From positions 1 to 49,889 of the forward strand of contig JAGWVR010000014.1 in NCBI GenBank assembly GCA_018970785.1: a stretch of 49,889 bases of DNA, in the 5' to 3' direction. Of this stretch, positions 40,825-49,616 are shown piece after piece (position 1 is the first letter of the stretch; each line of letters starts with the position of its first letter). The stretch comes from Planctomycetota bacterium (GTDB taxonomy: Bacteria > Planctomycetota > Planctomycetia > Pirellulales > UBA1268). The position numbers and the translations under genes are program-made. The notes beneath the pieces are model-generated. The model worked only from the letters and a program-made list of their open reading frames with translations, was not told the DNA's origin and searched no databases.

Positions 40825-41465
40825 GATCGGTTCCCCGCAAGGCAACGCCGGCGCCGCGCGCTCTTCCACCGGACGGCCATTCCGCCACCGACCGCCAGCC
40901 CCGCCATCGCGATCGTGCTCGGCTCGGGAACCGGCTGCAGCGTGTATGTCGTCGGGACCTGGGTGGTCGGCAGCACTTCTTGGAAGGATGCGTCGGCCAC
41001 AATCAGGCCACTGAGGGAGATCGTGTACGTTCCGGGTACGACGTCCACACCCGACGTGTCGAGCGTGAATGTGGCCATCGTGGTCGGGGTGGCCGTAATG
41101 GTCACTGGCGTGAAGCTGAATGACGTGTAGTCGGCCGTCAGACCCGATCCCTGCGGAGGGAAATCGGAGGCGAAGAATCCGTTGGCGCCGCCGGGAAAGA
41201 GGAAATTACTCCCGCTGGTGATCACGCCACCCTTCTTCGCCGTATCGCTGAGGTTGACCGTGAAATCGACGCCAGTGACTTGTTGGTTTCCGGAATCCGA
41301 CTCCAGCGTGACGGCAAATGTCGCCGTTGCGGGAATCGTGATCGCGCCGGTCGGGGTCACCTGTGAGACCCGGTAGATGATGCCGGCGTCGGCTGCTGCC
41401 AGGGACAGTATCATTCCGACCATGGACACCACGACAGTGGCCACAAAGTGCTTGAAATTCCGCAT
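40821..41465 (-). CDS. PEP-CTERM exoprotein, cohesin-like fold
   Basis: 214 residues. The ATG at 41465 has AGGAG eight bases upstream. A signal peptide ends near residue 28. The body has a cohesin-like strand pattern (TFAVTLESDSGNQQVTGVDF, DVVPGTYTISLSG). The tail is a clear PEP-CTERM signal: VPEPSTIAMAGLAVGGGMAV followed by RWKSARRRR. It starts a minus-strand run of four genes (lipoprotein, DUF1559, metallophosphoesterase), coupled to the first by GTGA. No sigma-54 site was found in its 159-base upstream gap. Confidence 0.87.
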   Translation of the reverse strand: MRNFKHFVATVVVSMVGMILSLAAADAGIIYRVSQVTPTGAITIPATATFAVTLESDSGNQQVTGVDFTVNLSDTAKKGGVITSGSNFLFPGGANGFFASDFPPQGSGLTADYTSFSFTPVTITATPTTMATFTLDTSGVDVVPGTYTISLSGLIVADASFQEVLPTTQVPTTYTLQPVPEPSTIAMAGLAVGGGMAVRWKSARRRRCLAGNRS

Positions 41466-41624
41466 GGTGATCGCTCCTGAAGGCATACCACACCTTGTTG
41501 GATGAAATCTCGCCGTGACGTAATGCCCGAAGAATCAGCTCCCGAAAATCCCGCCCGCCCATCGGCACGTTCTCGGCAATCGCCCGGGTGCCGGAGGTGC
41601 ACAGCGGGGTTGGCCCGCCCTCGG

Positions 41625-44600
41625 TCAGCGTTGGGTACGCTTCCGCGTGGACCCGATTCCCACTTCGGCAAATGCGAGGTCACGGGCCGTGATCTCCAGG
41701 GCAACCGCCCCGAGATCCAGGTCCCTCGGAGCGGCAGCCTGTCGCCCTGGGTCGCCGTTGCCACCACTACCGAAGAACGTGCCGTGGCTTGCCGAGCCGG
41801 CCACGGGGATCGTGATCACGCGGAGCTCCCCCCCGATTTTACTGCTGACGGCAGTCAGATCGGCGGTGGTAATCCGGCCGCTCATGACGATGTCGAACGC
41901 CGATCCGACGGTGACGGTGGCACCGATTTGGGCCCCCACGGGGGTCACGTCGGCGGCGGTGACCCGGAACCGTCCGTTCGACACTTGGCCGTTGACCTCG
42001 CCCTGGAGATGGCCGACGTACGACACCGCGGCGGCGTCGAGTCCGGTGCGGGCGTTGGCCAGGACCGCGACCTGGAGCCAGCGGTTGGCGATGGCGTTGT
42101 CGGGCCATTCCAGTCGGACCCGCGCCGGGATCGTCGCCGTGCCCGGGGTGACGACGATCGCCGTCGGGACCGGAGCGGCCGCCCACGCAGACGGCGGATT
42201 GGCCGCTTCGTCAAACGCTCCCTGAGGGCTCATCTTGAACGAGAAGTCGGCCGCCGAGAGGGTCGTGTCCACCAGGCCCGCGACGTCGATCACGATCCCG
42301 TTGAGGCCACGCGAGGAGTTGATCAGGTTGGCGTAGGTCAACGTCAACGGTGCGGCGCCCGGGCGGGCGAGGACCTTCCCCGGATCGAGTGCCGCGTCGA
42401 CGCTCGTGCCGGCGAAGCTCGACCCCTTGTGGTAGATCTGCTGGTTGGGGACGGCGACCTTCGCCGTCACCGTGAAGGTGACGCTCGACGATGCCCCAAG
42501 TTGGTCGATACCGGTGATCGTGACGGTCTCGGCCGTGAGCTTCGTCGACGGTGTCAGCGACCAGCTCCAGGTGCCGTCTCCATTTTTGGTCACCGTGCCG
42601 AGCGATGCCGACAGCGTCACCGTGTCGGCCGCGGCGTCGGACCAGGTGCCGGTGTTGACGAGCGTCTGGAGGACGTCACCCGTGACGGATGAAGCGCCGA
42701 CGCCCAAAGCCGGAGCGGCATTGGTCGCCGTGTAGTTGAAGCTGACGCTTGCCACCCCGCGCCGGCCGTCGGTGGCGGAGATCGTCACCGTGGTACCGGT
42801 CGTTTCGGCGGCCGACGGAAGCGACCAGCTCCACGTGCCGTCGCCGTTGTTGGTCACCGTGCCGGACGATGCTGACAGTGTCACGGTGTCGCCGTCGGCA
42901 TCCGACCACGTGCCCGAGTTGGTGATCGTGCCGCCGATCGAACCGGCGACAGTGGCGTTGGCGACCGCGAGCAGCGGGTTGGCATTTCGCGCCGTCCACC
43001 CTGGCGAACCGATGTCCGACGGGCTGAACACCGAGCCGGTGGGCCGGATCCCACCATCCACCCCGACCCGCGCGGAGCGCCAGTTGGTCCCGACCGCGTT
43101 GTCGGCCGTGAGGTCCTGGAGGTAGAGGCTCGAGCCGTTGGAATAGGCCGGCCAGATCGTGCCGTCCTCGGCGAAGTCGACCGTGTTGCGATCGGTCGCC
43201 GCGCGGTCACGCAGCACCAGCACCTCGTTGCTGGCCCCCGGCGGCGCGACGTTGGTGGGACTGTTGGCCAGGTCACCCCAGCTCACGCCGACCAATTTGG
43301 CCGCCGCCGGCACCTGCCATGAGTCGCGAAAGATCGTGTCGGTGATCGTTCCGAAGAAGGTGTTGTAAAGGACGGCGACTTCCCCGGGTGCCAGTGTCAC
43401 CCCCGCCGCAATCGGGCCGAAGTTGGTGGTGTCCTCGTCGTCGAGGAACCAACCGGAGAGATCGGCGATCGTCGTCCCGGTGTTGACGATCTCCACCCAC
43501 TCCGTTGCCGGCTCCGCACCCGCCGGGTCGTACATGATCTCGGTGATCTTCAGCGCGCCGCTCTCGTTGTCGGCGACCAGCAGACTCACGGTGCCCGACA
43601 CGAGCCCGGCCGCGGCAGCACCGATCACCACGCGGCGATCGCCGTCGAACACGGAATTGTCGATGACCGTGATCGGGAACGTCGCGGACAGTTCCCCGTC
43701 CGGGATCGTCACCTGCCCCGGCACTGTCACACCCGGATCGTCGCTGGTCAACGCGACGACGAGGACGCCGGTGGTGCCGAGCGTTCGCGACACCGTCGCT
43801 GTCACGACGCCGCCGTTCTCCGCGGCCGTGGCCAGGGCACCGATCGCCAGGGTCGGTGCGGCGGCGGTGGTGAACGTGAATGCCGCCGGATCGGTCGTGC
43901 CGGGATACGGGAGCCCGTCCACCGTGCCGGTCACGAGGATGTTGTCGATCGCCCACCACCAGTCGTTGGTGCCGGTGTTGCCCCAGCGGAAGAGCATCGT
44001 GCCCGTATCGGGGTTGGGCACGGTGACGACCCGGCGTTCATTGACATTGGGCGCGGTGGCAGTGCCGAGTGTGTTGCTCGAGTCGAGGGTGAGGAGATTG
44101 GTCCACGACAGCCCGCCGTCGTAGCTGACATCGAGTTTTCCCTGCATGTTGTCCGGGGCGTAGGGGACGAACGAGCCGCCGCTTTCCGGCCGGAAGCTGG
44201 AGTCGAACGCCAGGACCACCGATCCGGGGGCCACTGTCGCCAAGTCGATCGGCGTCGAGGTCAGCCGCGCGTTGAACGCGTTGCTGGGGCGGGGGTAGTC
44301 GTCCCACTCGTCGGTGTCGGCGACGGCGATCGTCCCGGTTCCGCGGGTGAAATTGGCCCGGGACTGTCCGCCTTGCGTCTGCCAGAAACTCTTGGCCGCC
44401 AGCGTCCAGCCGTACCACTCCGGTGCCCCACCGGGAGGCATCTGCGAGTTGTCGGTCGACCATCCGGCTGGCGGGTTCGGGCTGAAGTCCTGGCCGTTGG
44501 GCGTCAGTCCGACCGTCTCCAGGATCGCCGGACGCAGCGGCACCAGCTCGAAGTCCTGGGTCAGCAAGGTGACCCCGGTGGACGGCGTCGCCAGCTCGGA

Positions 44601-47600
44601 CAGGAATGCACCCGGGTCGATCCTCACGCCGAACGTGGTGCTGCCCTGAAGGTCGGCGGGCGGATCGATCGTCACCACCGCTCCGGCGATCGACACCGCC
44701 GCGGCATTGACATCGATACTCTGGACTGCCTTGCCGGTGGCCATGTCGATCAGGTACACGAACCCGTTACCCTTGCGCACCGGCTGATTGAACGTGATCG
44801 TCCCGTTGGTCGTCACGGGCACGCCCGTCGCTCCCGGCAGCGGGCTGGCGAGCACCACCTGCGGGAAGTCGTCGTCCAAGACCGTGATCACTGCCGGCAC
44901 GGAGAAGTGATCGAGCGCCGCCGCGTCGATCGTCGTCGTCTGGGTGCCGTCGGCGACGGTGTCGTCGACCGCCGTGATCACGAACGTCGCCGATGTCGCT
45001 CCGTCCGGAATCGTGACCGTGCCCGGCACGGTTGCCGCGGACGGGTTGCTGCTGGTCAGCGTGACGACCAAGTCCCCGGTAGTGCCGGCCGCCGGGCTGC
45101 GTGTAACCGTTCCGGTCGCCGTGCCCTTCTCGGTGATCGTGGCCGGCGTGACCGACACGATCACTTCCGGTGCCGCCGCTGTCGTCACGTTCCACGCCGT
45201 CGGGTCGGCGATCCCGCCGAACGATTGCCCGGCACGTTCGCCACGGATCACGACGTTGTCCACCGCCCACCACCAGTTGTTCTCTCCCTCGAGCAGACCG
45301 AAGCGGAACTTGAGCAGGCCGGTGGCGGGCGAGCTCAGTGCCGCATCGACCGTGGCGCCGCCGACGAACGAATTGGGCACGCTGGCCTGGGACACCACGA
45401 TGTGGTCGTTGCGCCCGTCGTTGGGATTGTTCGCGTCGCCGAAGAACAGGAGCGGCCCCCAACTGGCGCCGTCGTTGTAGCTGACTTCGACCACGCCGAA
45501 CTGGGGTAGTTCAGGGTAGTAACTCGAGTCGAATTCCAGCGTCACCGAACCCGGCGTGACCCCTGCCAGATCGATCGCCGGTGTGACGAAGAAGCTGTTG
45601 AACCGGCCGGCAGCGTGGGGGTAGTCATCCCACGCATCCGGATCGGCGACGACGACCGTCCCGCTCCCCTTGGAAAACCGCGAACGCGACTGGTCGCCCT
45701 GCTCGGCAATCCATGCGCTCTTGGCCATGTACGACCAGCCGTTGAACGGCGAACTGCCCCCGGCGGGCATCAGCGTATTGTCGATCGAGAACCCCGGCGG
45801 CCCGGTGAACGAGAAGTCGGTGCCGTCGCTCCCGCGGATCCCGGGGGGGAACGGTCCGAGCGGCACCAGGTCGAACGATTGCGTGAGGAGGACCGAATTG
45901 GGGACCAGGTCAGGCGATACGTCGCGGATCGCACCGTCGTCGAGGAGGATCGCGTAGCCGGTCAGCCCGCGGAGATTCAGCGGCGGATCGATCGTCACCG
46001 TGTCGCCGACGACGACGATCGCCGGATTCTCGACCGGGATACTGACGTAGGCGAAGCCGCTGGCCACGTCGACCAGATGGACCAGGCCCGTGCCTTTTTG
46101 CACCGGCTGGTCGAACCGGATCGTGAAGTTGCTCTTGTAGTCCACCCCGGTGGAGTCGTCGGGGGGCGTCACGGCGACGATCTTCGGGCCCTCGTCGTCG
46201 TTGACGGTGATCGTCGCCGAGGCCGTCACGAACGGCGGCGCCGAGGCGGTGATCGTCACCACCTGGCCACGGTCGGGGAGCAGATCGTCCACCGCCGTGA
46301 TCGGGAACGTGGCCGAGAGTTGGCCGGCAGGAATCGTGACCGTGGGCGGAACGGTCGCCTCCGACACGTCGCTCGACAGCAGCGAAACGACGATCTCACC
46401 GGATGGGACGAGCAAGCCGGAGTTGCGCGTCACGGTGCCGATGGCCGTGCCGCCGTTCTCGCTCATCGACAGCCGGTCGATGGACAGCGTGAGCTTCGGC
46501 GCCTCGGGCGTGCGGAAGTCCCAGGCGGTGAGATCCTCGAGGCCGCCGTACGGGAGGCCGACCACATCGCCGGTGATCATGAGATTGTCGGCTGCCCACC
46601 ACCAGTCATTGCCGCCGGTCACGGTAAACCGGAACACCAGCGAACCGCTCGACGGGTTGGCGACAGCGCCGATCGGCACGTTGCCACCCGTCTTGCTACC
46701 GGTCACGAGTCGCTCGTTGACGTTGCCGCGAGGAAAGGGGGCGTCGTTGTCGGTGTTGGATGGAGTGAGGGTGAGGAGGTTGGTCCAGGTCGTACCGCCG
46801 TCGTAGCTGGCCTCGAGCGTGCCGATCTGGCTGTCTTCCGGACGGAAGCTCGAATCGAAGGCGAACGTCACGGAATTCGGCGCGACGCCGTCGAGATTCA
46901 CCGGCTTGGTCAGCAGGCTGGCCTCGAACGGGCGGACGGCGCCGAGGCCGTCGTCGTATTCGTCGGTGTCGGCGACGGCGATCGTCCCCGAGCCAAGCCC
47001 GAACGCATCACGGGCCTGGTTGTCGGCGTTGATCCAGAACTCCTTCCGTGCGAACGTCCAGCCGCGCCATTCCGGCACGCCGACGCCGGTCATCTCGGTC
47101 CGGAACGGGTTTTGAAACCCGAGCGGGGCCGTCGGCGTCCAGTCATTGACACCGTTTCCGGACGTCTCGAACACCTGTGGCACGAGTGTCAGATAGTCGA
47201 AAGTCTGCTTGAGCAGCGGCGCGGCGGAAGCGGCCGTGCCCGAGGTGTCGCGGAACGACCCGGGGTCGATCGCGACGGAGTATTTGGTGTCGATCTGCAG
47301 GGCGGAGGGAAGATCGACGGAAACCTTGTTGCCGACGACGGTCACCGCGGCCGACTGGACGTCGACCGTGATCAACCCGACGCCTGTCGCCTGGGGAACG
47401 ACGTAGATGTTCCCCTGGCCCTTGATCACGTTCTCATTGAACGTAAACACCAGATCGGAGTCGAGCGGGACGTCGGTCGATCCGTCGAGGGGGGCGACGC
47501 TGGTCACCGACAGGGCGAGAAGATGACGCTGTTCGAGCACTTCGTGGCCCGGTTGCCGAGCGGACGGCCGCAGCGAGCGACGGCGTTGGCGGCTGCCGCC

Positions 47601-47660
47601 GAACAGCGCGGCGAGCGAAGCCTTTACCGAGCCTGGACGCGGGCGACGATGAGTGCTCAT
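41625..47660 (-). CDS. Giant modular exoprotein (Big_5, Calx-beta-like, lamin-tail and cadherin-like repeats)
   Basis: 2011 residues. The ATG at 47660 has GGAG seven bases upstream. The Arg-rich start ends with EVLEQRHLLALS, an LEPR-XLL-type motif. Three large modules begin near residues 52, 490 and 927; each has a Big_5 Ig-like domain (DGSTDVPLDSDLVFTFNENV), a jelly-roll region ending WWWAADNLMI, and a Calx-beta-like domain (GELSATFPITVIDN). Then comes a lamin-tail-like domain at about 1368-1460 (ALKITEIMYDPAGAE, WVEIVNTGTTIADLSGWFLD), two cadherin/VCBS-like repeats at about 1563-1737 (NGDGTWSWSL), and a C-terminal region with a dockerin-like stretch (FRVTAADVTPVGAQIG, SGRITTADLTAVSSKI). It has no PEP-CTERM tail. 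Likely a surface adhesin or matrix protein. Confidence 0.88.
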   Translation of the reverse strand: MSTHRRPRPGSVKASLAALFGGSRQRRRSLRPSARQPGHEVLEQRHLLALSVTSVAPLDGSTDVPLDSDLVFTFNENVIKGQGNIYVVPQATGVGLITVDVQSAAVTVVGNKVSVDLPSALQIDTKYSVAIDPGSFRDTSGTAASAAPLLKQTFDYLTLVPQVFETSGNGVNDWTPTAPLGFQNPFRTEMTGVGVPEWRGWTFARKEFWINADNQARDAFGLGSGTIAVADTDEYDDGLGAVRPFEASLLTKPVNLDGVAPNSVTFAFDSSFRPEDSQIGTLEASYDGGTTWTNLLTLTPSNTDNDAPFPRGNVNERLVTGSKTGGNVPIGAVANPSSGSLVFRFTVTGGNDWWWAADNLMITGDVVGLPYGGLEDLTAWDFRTPEAPKLTLSIDRLSMSENGGTAIGTVTRNSGLLVPSGEIVVSLLSSDVSEATVPPTVTIPAGQLSATFPITAVDDLLPDRGQVVTITASAPPFVTASATITVNDDEGPKIVAVTPPDDSTGVDYKSNFTIRFDQPVQKGTGLVHLVDVASGFAYVSIPVENPAIVVVGDTVTIDPPLNLRGLTGYAILLDDGAIRDVSPDLVPNSVLLTQSFDLVPLGPFPPGIRGSDGTDFSFTGPPGFSIDNTLMPAGGSSPFNGWSYMAKSAWIAEQGDQSRSRFSKGSGTVVVADPDAWDDYPHAAGRFNSFFVTPAIDLAGVTPGSVTLEFDSSYYPELPQFGVVEVSYNDGASWGPLLFFGDANNPNDGRNDHIVVSQASVPNSFVGGATVDAALSSPATGLLKFRFGLLEGENNWWWAVDNVVIRGERAGQSFGGIADPTAWNVTTAAAPEVIVSVTPATITEKGTATGTVTRSPAAGTTGDLVVTLTSSNPSAATVPGTVTIPDGATSATFVITAVDDTVADGTQTTTIDAAALDHFSVPAVITVLDDDFPQVVLASPLPGATGVPVTTNGTITFNQPVRKGNGFVYLIDMATGKAVQSIDVNAAAVSIAGAVVTIDPPADLQGSTTFGVRIDPGAFLSELATPSTGVTLLTQDFELVPLRPAILETVGLTPNGQDFSPNPPAGWSTDNSQMPPGGAPEWYGWTLAAKSFWQTQGGQSRANFTRGTGTIAVADTDEWDDYPRPSNAFNARLTSTPIDLATVAPGSVVLAFDSSFRPESGGSFVPYAPDNMQGKLDVSYDGGLSWTNLLTLDSSNTLGTATAPNVNERRVVTVPNPDTGTMLFRWGNTGTNDWWWAIDNILVTGTVDGLPYPGTTDPAAFTFTTAAAPTLAIGALATAAENGGVVTATVSRTLGTTGVLVVALTSDDPGVTVPGQVTIPDGELSATFPITVIDNSVFDGDRRVVIGAAAAGLVSGTVSLLVADNESGALKITEIMYDPAGAEPATEWVEIVNTGTTIADLSGWFLDDEDTTNFGPIAAGVTLAPGEVAVLYNTFFGTITDTIFRDSWQVPAAAKLVGVSWGDLANSPTNVAPPGASNEVLVLRDRAATDRNTVDFAEDGTIWPAYSNGSSLYLQDLTADNAVGTNWRSARVGVDGGIRPTGSVFSPSDIGSPGWTARNANPLLAVANATVAGSIGGTITNSGTWSDADGDTVTLSASSGTVTNNGDGTWSWSLPSAAETTGTTVTISATDGRRGVASVSFNYTATNAAPALGVGASSVTGDVLQTLVNTGTWSDAAADTVTLSASLGTVTKNGDGTWSWSLTPSTKLTAETVTITGIDQLGASSSVTFTVTAKVAVPNQQIYHKGSSFAGTSVDAALDPGKVLARPGAAPLTLTYANLINSSRGLNGIVIDVAGLVDTTLSAADFSFKMSPQGAFDEAANPPSAWAAAPVPTAIVVTPGTATIPARVRLEWPDNAIANRWLQVAVLANARTGLDAAAVSYVGHLQGEVNGQVSNGRFRVTAADVTPVGAQIGATVTVGSAFDIVMSGRITTADLTAVSSKIGGELRVITIPVAGSASHGTFFGSGGNGDPGRQAAAPRDLDLGAVALEITARDLAFAEVGIGSTRKRTQR

Positions 47661-47766
47661 GCCTTGTCTCCGTTGAAGCGGCCCCGCCATGGGTGCGGCC
47701 GACAGGGTGGTGCTCGTCTCTCCTGCAGCGATCCGCTGCACTACGCCCCGACGCTCTTCAAGAGGA

Positions 47767-47781
47767 GCAAACCGCTTGCCA
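47767..47781 (-). promoter_or_regulatory. Candidate sigma-54 promoter of the giant exoprotein
   Basis: Minus-strand TGGCAAGCGGTTTGC matches TGGCACG-N4-TTGC with one mismatch and correct GG-N10-GC spacing. Transcription would begin near 47755, giving a leader of about 95 bases. Confidence 0.6.
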
Positions 47782-47922
47782 CTCACACGACCGTGACGAA
47801 AGTCTCGTATGGTGAGCGTCGCAGCCGGAGTGGTCCCTGCCGGGCAACGAGTTACGTCACCACCCAGCGGCGACCGGATCACGGTGCTCCTCACCGAGCT
47901 GCGAGGCGCGCCGCGGGGCGGC

Positions 47923-47960
47923 TGGGGCGAATCGCCTCAGGGCTGGGGCGATTTGATGAG
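47923..47960. promoter_or_regulatory. Paired TGGGGCGA sites, candidate activator-binding region
   Basis: TGGGGCGAATCGCCTCAGGG (47923-47942) is followed at 47944 by TGGGGCGATTTGATGA. The first site lies 142 bp upstream of the -24 element, close to the 146 bp seen at the 4772 gene, and its 20-mer matches 5201-5220 at 18 positions. Confidence 0.5.
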
Positions 47961-48152
47961 CCGACGATGAGCGATCAATAACTCTGCCCGATTCCGGGAA
48001 TCGCGACTCACCGGCCGTGTCACGCAACGCCGCTGGCTTGTGGTGGGGTCAAAGCTCGGGGCAGACTGGCCGCGGTCGAGGGTCGAATCGGTGGCGATGT
48101 CGTCGGCACCCCGAACGGAAGTTTCAATCTTCGAGTGGAGGTTTCCCTCTTC

Positions 48153-49481
48153 ATGACTCTCCCGCGCTCCATGACTTCCCTGCGGGCAGCGCTCGAGGCC
48201 CTGGTTTTCGGTCTCCCGGGCACCCGCCTGGCTGGCCAGGGATGGCTCGTGGCCGGGCTGGTGGCGTGCGCCGTGGGCGTGCTTGCTGCCGTGCCGCCGG
48301 CCGCAGCGGCCGACACCGATTGGCCGCAGTTCGGTGGGCCGAAGCGTGACAATCGCTCGACCGCCGAGGGGCTGGCTCGGGAGTGGCCCGAAAGCGGCCC
48401 GCCGCTGCTCGGCACGGCGCGAAACCTCGGCATCGGCTATGCGAGCGTGGCCGTGGCCGACGGCGCCGTCCTCACGATGGGGAGTCGCGGCGACGACGAG
48501 CTGGTGATCTGCCTCGACGAACAGACGCTCGCCGAACGCTGGGCGACGAAGATCGGCGCCACGCGCCCCGACGGCATGGGCGCCGGCCCGCGCGGCACGC
48601 CGACGATCGCCGGCGACGCGGTCTACGCCCTGGGCGCCAATGGCGACCTGGCCTGCCTGGCGCTGGCCGACGGCAGGGTCCGCTGGGCCGGCAACGTCCT
48701 GGCCAACTCCGGCGCCTCGAACATCACCTGGGGGATCAGTGAGTCGCCGCTGGTCGACGGCGGCCGCGTGATCGTGACCCCCGGCGGGCCGGGGGCGACG
48801 ATGGTCGCCGTCGACGCGGAGTCGGGGCGGCTGGTCTGGAAGGCGACGGTGCCCGGCAATCCCGCAGCGGCGTATTCGTCGATCATCGTCGTCGAGACCG
48901 GCGGCCTGCGGCAGTACGTGAACTTCGTCCACACCGGCGTGATCGGCGTCCGCGCCGACACCGGCCAATTCCTCTGGGGCAACGACGCCTCGGCCAACGG
49001 CACGGCCAATTGCTCGTCGCCGGTCGCCTGGCACGGTAACGTGTTCAGCGCCTCGGGCTACGGCAAGGGAGGGGCCCTGGTGCGCCTCGCCGGCGACCGC
49101 CGTGGCGTCGCCGCCACGCTCGCCTATGCGACCAAGGACCTGAATAGCCACCACGGCGGCCTCGTCGTGGACGGCGACTACGTGTACGGCACCGACGAGG
49201 GGTTGCTGACCTGCCTCGACCTGCGGACGGGGCGCGTCGCGTGGCAGAACCGGTCGGTGGGGAAGGGGGCGGTCGTCTGGGCCGACGGTCTGCTGGTGCT
49301 GCGGAGCGAAGACGGCCCGGTGGCGTTGGTCGAGTGTTCGCCGCGCGGGTACGTCGAAAAGGGCCGGTTCACGCCGGCCGAACGCAGCGACCGCCCCGCC
49401 TGGCCGCATCCGGTGATCGCGAATGGGAAGCTGTGGCTGAGGGATCAGGAGGGGATGGGGGTGTATGGGGTGGCGAGGTGA
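48153..49481 (+). CDS. Secreted PQQ-like beta-propeller protein (second)
   Basis: 442 residues from the ATG at 48153, with GGAGG 11 bases upstream; GTG at 48135 and ATG at 48171 are alternatives. A signal segment lies at about residues 32-53 (WLVAGLVACAVGVLAAVPPA). TDWPQFGGPKRDNRS is the planctomycete family start. Blade repeats include GTPTIAGDAVYALGANGDLA, ESPLVDGGRVIVTPGGPGA, GLVVDGDYVYGTDEGLLTC and GAVVWADGLLVLRSEDGPVA. It is of the same family as the gene at 21040 but clearly diverged. No catalytic motif is seen. Confidence 0.88.
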   Translation: MTLPRSMTSLRAALEALVFGLPGTRLAGQGWLVAGLVACAVGVLAAVPPAAAADTDWPQFGGPKRDNRSTAEGLAREWPESGPPLLGTARNLGIGYASVAVADGAVLTMGSRGDDELVICLDEQTLAERWATKIGATRPDGMGAGPRGTPTIAGDAVYALGANGDLACLALADGRVRWAGNVLANSGASNITWGISESPLVDGGRVIVTPGGPGATMVAVDAESGRLVWKATVPGNPAAAYSSIIVVETGGLRQYVNFVHTGVIGVRADTGQFLWGNDASANGTANCSSPVAWHGNVFSASGYGKGGALVRLAGDRRGVAATLAYATKDLNSHHGGLVVDGDYVYGTDEGLLTCLDLRTGRVAWQNRSVGKGAVVWADGLLVLRSEDGPVALVECSPRGYVEKGRFTPAERSDRPAWPHPVIANGKLWLRDQEGMGVYGVAR

Positions 49482-49616
49482 GCGGGATTCATATCTGAAA
49501 GCAACGCGGCAGGCTGTTTTCGAGACTTGACTTGAGGGCTTTTCTCGATAAGCTCACCAACAATCTAGGGGGTCTGTCCACCAGCTGCCGCACGGTTTCT
49601 TGCAAGGAGATCACAC

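Larger units (their letters stand above)
47661..48152. other. Divergent control region between giant exoprotein and PQQ gene
   Basis: 492 bases without a supportable gene. It holds a sigma-54-like promoter (47767-47781) and paired TGGGGCGA sites (47923-47960) for the minus-strand giant gene. No comparable site faces the plus-strand PQQ gene. Confidence 0.6.

Noticed and set aside
45615..47981. 788-codon plus-strand frame opposite the giant exoprotein
   Set aside because: No motif or start signal. The minus strand has clear modular domains with matching motifs in three copies.
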